A stretch of 21,790 nucleotides of DNA from a virus. Location: positions 1 through 21,790 of IMG/VR virus record IMGVR_UViG_3300021091_002292. One strand, written 5' to 3'. A model generated the notes under the pieces. That model was not told the origin of the DNA and did not search any database. It saw only the letters and a program-made list of their open reading frames with translations. A program made the position numbers and the translations under genes. This document shows positions 18,924 through 21,790 of this stretch, one piece after another. Every line of letters starts with the position of its first letter. Within the stretch, counting starts at the first letter, position 1.

Positions 18924-20554
18924 ATTGACTCCTTAAGCACCGCCATGACGCGGCGCACCTTCATGCCCGCAAAGTTGACTTGCACCTCAAAGCCGTAGCC
19001 GTAGCCGGGGTTGTCTGGGCGAAAACGAAACACGCGGCCCATGAAGCGCGTGCCTGTGCCTGGGATTGTTGATGCGGCGTAGTTGCCTGCGTTCATCAGG
19101 GTTGACAAGACGTTGCCAACAGAAAACGCGAGGTCTGCTGGTGGGTACTTCATAATAATTCGGCAGGAAATGCTTGCGTCGCTGGTGTAGGCGTACGCCC
19201 CATAAAGTTGGGCCAATTCGACCTCGACGTAAACATCGGTGACGGTAATTGGCACCTGGCTCATGTAGTCGGCAAGAACCAAAGTCGCGGTCTGCGGATT
19301 GCCAGCCGCGTCGGTGCCAGGTTCAAACGTCGGTATTTTGACGGTCTGAATGGCAACCTTTTTGTCAGTGAGGTTGTGCTCCATAATCCGCATTGACGGG
19401 TCGGACCAGTAAGCGGTGCGGGCTTGGGTGACCGCTGTCGGGTAGTAGAAGACGGTGTCGCCTGTAGTCGCTGAAGTGCCGTTGTCAATCGTGACGCGGG
19501 CCCAGCGACCCTGTTGGTTTAGGTAGAAAAGCTGACCGTTGACGTCAGTGTCGTCGTCGTTGGTAAACGTGACTTGCAAAACGCCGAGGGGGCCTTTGGC
19601 AAGGTTAATGTTCTGGATGTTGCCAGCAAACCGTTGGAACACCATAGGCTGAACTCGAGCCCCGTTGACGGTATACAGGTTCACAGGGAAGCCGAGGGTG
19701 CCGGTATCAGTGTTGTAGACCACCTGGTTGTTGTATTCGGCCACACCGTCGGAGACAAGGATGCCCATGCCGTTGTTAATCTGACGAACGGCCGCGGAAT
19801 AGTTCAAAACGCCAGAGACAACGTACCAGCCAGACGGCTTGCCAACCAGTAAATCATAGTTGCGCGGGACGCAGACAGAAATGCGGTCTTCGTTGTAGCC
19901 CACCACGATGTAGTTCGTGGCGGCCCATGTCCCAAATGTGTCGGCGTTTGAAAAGTACAGGTAGCTGGTGTTTGACCAGCCGATCATGCGAGCACCCCAG
20001 ACAACCAGCCCGTAGAGGCGGTCGTCGCCCGTCGCGATCATCAGACTTGACAACGAGATGGTCGTCGGGGAACCCGCAATGTTCGCGCCAGCATTGTCAA
20101 GCTTGTATTTGTGGATCTGTCGGTAGTCGCCGGGGATAAAGATGTCAACGTAGTCGTTCTTCGGGTCGCCGATGACCATAACGGGACGCAGGCAAAGGAA
20201 CGCGACGAGCGTGCTTGAGCCGCTGACGGCAATAGTGTGGCGTACAACTACGTTGGCCGCGGTGACCACGTACAGGTAGGCGTCCGACGAGGTTTTGGCA
20301 ACGAACGCGATCAGGCCGTTGAGCTGGGCTGGCGGCCCCACGGAGGTCCACCCACCGTTAAATATGACCCCAGAGGTCACGTCGGTGCCGGTCAGATTGG
20401 CCACTACGGGGTCGTACATGGGGATGAGGGTTGCGTCGTCCATCGCGACGGTCACGTTGTTGCCCGTAAAGGTGTTGCGAGGCTGCTTGGTGGCTGACGG
20501 GCCGACGTAGTAGCCGCCGGTGAAGTCGTCCCATTCAACGACGCGGGTGGCCAT
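18920..20554 (-). CDS. Tail nozzle/stopper-like virion protein, 544 aa
   Basis: A 544-residue, beta-rich protein with few charged clusters. The start is [20 protein letters not shown], then [19 protein letters not shown]. The 'W.dF.GG......p.n.f..nn..v....L.P' opening is typical of phage proteins that form a beta-propeller tail nozzle or hub (T7 gp12 type and relatives). Recurring strand pairs such as [20 protein letters not shown] and [20 protein letters not shown] suit a propeller. It directly follows the adaptor-like gene (TAATG overlap) and precedes the fibre gene, the expected order adaptor, nozzle, fibre. Assignment rests on this pattern and order, not a search. Confidence 0.7.
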   Translation of the reverse strand: MATRVVEWDDFTGGYYVGPSATKQPRNTFTGNNVTVAMDDATLIPMYDPVVANLTGTDVTSGVIFNGGWTSVGPPAQLNGLIAFVAKTSSDAYLYVVTAANVVVRHTIAVSGSSTLVAFLCLRPVMVIGDPKNDYVDIFIPGDYRQIHKYKLDNAGANIAGSPTTISLSSLMIATGDDRLYGLVVWGARMIGWSNTSYLYFSNADTFGTWAATNYIVVGYNEDRISVCVPRNYDLLVGKPSGWYVVSGVLNYSAAVRQINNGMGILVSDGVAEYNNQVVYNTDTGTLGFPVNLYTVNGARVQPMVFQRFAGNIQNINLAKGPLGVLQVTFTNDDDTDVNGQLFYLNQQGRWARVTIDNGTSATTGDTVFYYPTAVTQARTAYWSDPSMRIMEHNLTDKKVAIQTVKIPTFEPGTDAAGNPQTATLVLADYMSQVPITVTDVYVEVELAQLYGAYAYTSDASISCRIIMKYPPADLAFSVGNVLSTLMNAGNYAASTIPGTGTRFMGRVFRFRPDNPGYGYGFEVQVNFAGMKVRRVMAVLKESM

Positions 20555-21174
20555 TACTGCCAGTTAACGTAGGAGGTGCGGCGGGCCGTCTGGATGCGCC
20601 TACCGGTCTTGCGGCGCACGTCGTCGCGCATACGGTTCAGCAGGTCGTTTGACTGGTTCAGGTACACCTGGCCGCGGCCCTCGTCCTGTCGGCGCAGGGC
20701 GCAGAGATACGCGCCGTAGGCGACGATCCAGGGGTGCAGGAACGCGGGCATTAGGGGCACCGAGGCGTCGGTGGTCAGCGCAGGCTCGGCGCGGTAGTAG
20801 TAGAGGGTGCCGAGGATCATGGTCGACCCGACGGGGTAGATGCGGCATTGGTCGGCAACGATGGTCCAAACGTAGGGGTAGCCCGCGGAGTCGGTGTAGA
20901 GGAACTGGTTCAGGTCGACGTAGGTGACGCACTCGTCGTTGATGACCAGCTCTTTGGCGCGGATGAAGTCGTCGGGCAGCTCGGCGACGCCAAGGTTGGC
21001 GGGGAAAGCCAACTGCACGGTCTTCATGAGCCACGGCCAGTCGCGGGTGCTGGTCATGACGTTCAACGCGTCCTCAATAGACTGGTCGACAACAGTGTCG
21101 GTAATTAGGCCGTCGCCAGACGAGGGAATTGCCAGACGGTTCTTGATCTCGGTGCGCAGCTCGCCTTTGTTCAC
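20554..21174 (-). CDS. Head-tail adaptor-like protein, 206 aa
   Basis: The protein starts MNKGELRTEIKNRLAIPSSG and continues VDQSIEDALNVMTSTRDWPW, the helical opening typical of phage head-tail adaptors (T7 gp11-like or gp6-like connectors). A beta insert follows (LGVAELPDDFIRAKELVIND, RIYPVGSTMILGTLYYYRAE), then long C-terminal helices (LHPWIVAYGAYLCALRRQDE, YLNQSNDLLNRMRDDVRRKT). The 'lP.df.....v..' strand, the 'Y.r.p..lt' stretch and the 'hp.iv.ga...' helix are all in the usual order. Start is GTG at 21172-21174 with AGGCTGG as a modest ribosome binding site. Adaptors form the ring between portal and tail; the next gene fits as the nozzle. Confidence 0.72.
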   Translation of the reverse strand: MNKGELRTEIKNRLAIPSSGDGLITDTVVDQSIEDALNVMTSTRDWPWLMKTVQLAFPANLGVAELPDDFIRAKELVINDECVTYVDLNQFLYTDSAGYPYVWTIVADQCRIYPVGSTMILGTLYYYRAEPALTTDASVPLMPAFLHPWIVAYGAYLCALRRQDEGRGQVYLNQSNDLLNRMRDDVRRKTGRRIQTARRTSYVNWQ

Positions 21175-21183
21175 GTTGCCAGC

Positions 21184-21790
21184 CTAGTAGAGCGAGACGC
21201 CGTTTTCAGCGAGTGTTCCCCATCGAACATCAAGCTGATCGGCGTATCGGGCGTGTATTTGCGGCACAAGGTCTTGTATCAACTGGTTCCGGGTGCGTTG
21301 CGCTGTGCCAGAGCCGATGTGTTGTTTGTACAGCATTTTGGGGATGTGGTGGCATCGGGTTGCGAGGGCTGTTCGGACAATCAACTCGTAGTCGTCTGCT
21401 ACGGGCAGGCTGGTGTTGTGGCCTCCGATGGCGTGGTAGGTGGAGGCTCTCCATGCCCGAACGTGGTTGGGGACTGAGACGATGTGGGACAGGGTGGTGC
21501 GGTTCATGGGGACCCGCATCGCCCAGACACCGTGCTGGTCGTCCCAATAGTCGGAGCCGTAGCCGAACGCCCAGCCTTCGGGGTAGCGGCCCGAGTTGCC
21601 GTCTGGGAGCAGTTCGCAGCAGTCTGACCAGACGAACCCAACCTCGGGGTCAGCGAACGCTAGGGCTAATTCCTCTAGGCAGTCGGGGGTTAGTTCGTCG
21701 TCTGCGTCAACCTCAACCAGTATCTCGCCTTTCGCCAAGCCGAAGCAGTTTCGTTTCGATAAGCCGATGTTGCCGCCAGATGGAGCGTGG
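21184..21790 (-). CDS. Family 2-type glycosyltransferase, 5' end cut by window edge
   Basis: The frame is open to the right edge; its first complete codons read HAPSGGNIGLSKRNCFGLAK, so the N-terminus with the nucleotide-binding strand is missing. GEILVEVDADDELTPDCLEE carries the DxD-type metal and sugar-nucleotide site. Further on, HVRAWRASTYHAIGGHN and LPVADDYELIVRTALATRC give the acceptor-side loop and the probable catalytic Asp of the 'ED/DD.el..R' motif, as in GT-A fold family 2 enzymes. It would transfer a sugar to an unknown acceptor: host surface glycan, phage virion or modified DNA are all possible. It ends 9 bp before the adaptor gene, so it lies in the structural operon. About 202 residues are visible. 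Confidence 0.8.
   Translation of the reverse strand, partial: HAPSGGNIGLSKRNCFGLAKGEILVEVDADDELTPDCLEELALAFADPEVGFVWSDCCELLPDGNSGRYPEGWAFGYGSDYWDDQHGVWAMRVPMNRTTLSHIVSVPNHVRAWRASTYHAIGGHNTSLPVADDYELIVRTALATRCHHIPKMLYKQHIGSGTAQRTRNQLIQDLVPQIHARYADQLDVRWGTLAENGVSLY

Noticed and set aside
1-21790. tRNA genes, integrase or attachment sites
   Set aside because: I saw no cloverleaf-like segment with a T-loop consensus, no recombinase motif and no paired direct repeats typical of att sites.

Overview
The window is a piece of a tailed-phage (caudovirus) genome or prophage-like contig. It is GC-rich and tightly packed, and almost every gene lies on the minus strand, so transcription runs from high to low coordinates. 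Genes are joined by TAATG, ATGA or GTGA start/stop overlaps, and several starts have strong GGAGG-type ribosome binding sites. I see no integrase, tRNA, rRNA or CRISPR. Terminase, portal and capsid genes are not in the window and probably lie beyond the right edge. The gene order (adaptor, nozzle-like protein, fibre, lysis genes, several internal-virion-like proteins) suggests a podovirus-like particle. The host cannot be named from the sequence.

Layout in transcription order. (1) 21790-18180: a glycosyltransferase cut by the right edge, a head-tail adaptor-like protein, a 544-residue nozzle-like protein and a collagen-like tail fibre. (2) 18179-17027: a 109-bp gap with a promoter-like site, then a lysis cassette of a two-helix holin candidate, an M15-family (VanY-like) endolysin and a small membrane-anchored coiled-coil protein. 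(3) 17027-7188: three Ala-rich proteins without recognisable enzymes and a 2434-residue giant. I infer these are internal or ejected virion proteins. The giant seems to carry a sliding-clamp-like domain, long coiled coils, a small beta-sheet module and a C-terminal segment typical of phage large polyvalent proteins. (4) 7195-5432: a RusA-like resolvase whose tail overlaps a small basic gene out of frame, a DUF6321-like protein and a protein with an HGSP segment resembling ADP-ribosyltransferase domains.

(5) 5431-5361 is the only other sizeable gap in the minus-strand run. It holds two, perhaps three, CCTnnAGG-type palindromes about one helical turn apart. It separates the virion-type genes from (6) 5360-1223, a DNA-metabolism and accessory run: a 58-residue small protein found by hand translation, a secreted lytic transglycosylase, an unknown protein, a RecT-like annealing protein, a small coiled-coil protein, a conserved unknown, and a C5-cytosine DNA methyltransferase split into two overlapping frames.

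(7) A strong symmetrical terminator at 1181-1221 ends that run and also ends two small plus-strand genes (657-1154). These diverge from two further minus-strand genes at the left edge, the last of which is cut by the window and carries a Cys-rich segment.

The most interesting points are the split methyltransferase, the clamp-like domain inside the giant protein, the ADP-ribosyltransferase-like protein, the phased palindromes at the module boundary, and the out-of-frame overlap between the RusA tail and the small basic gene.
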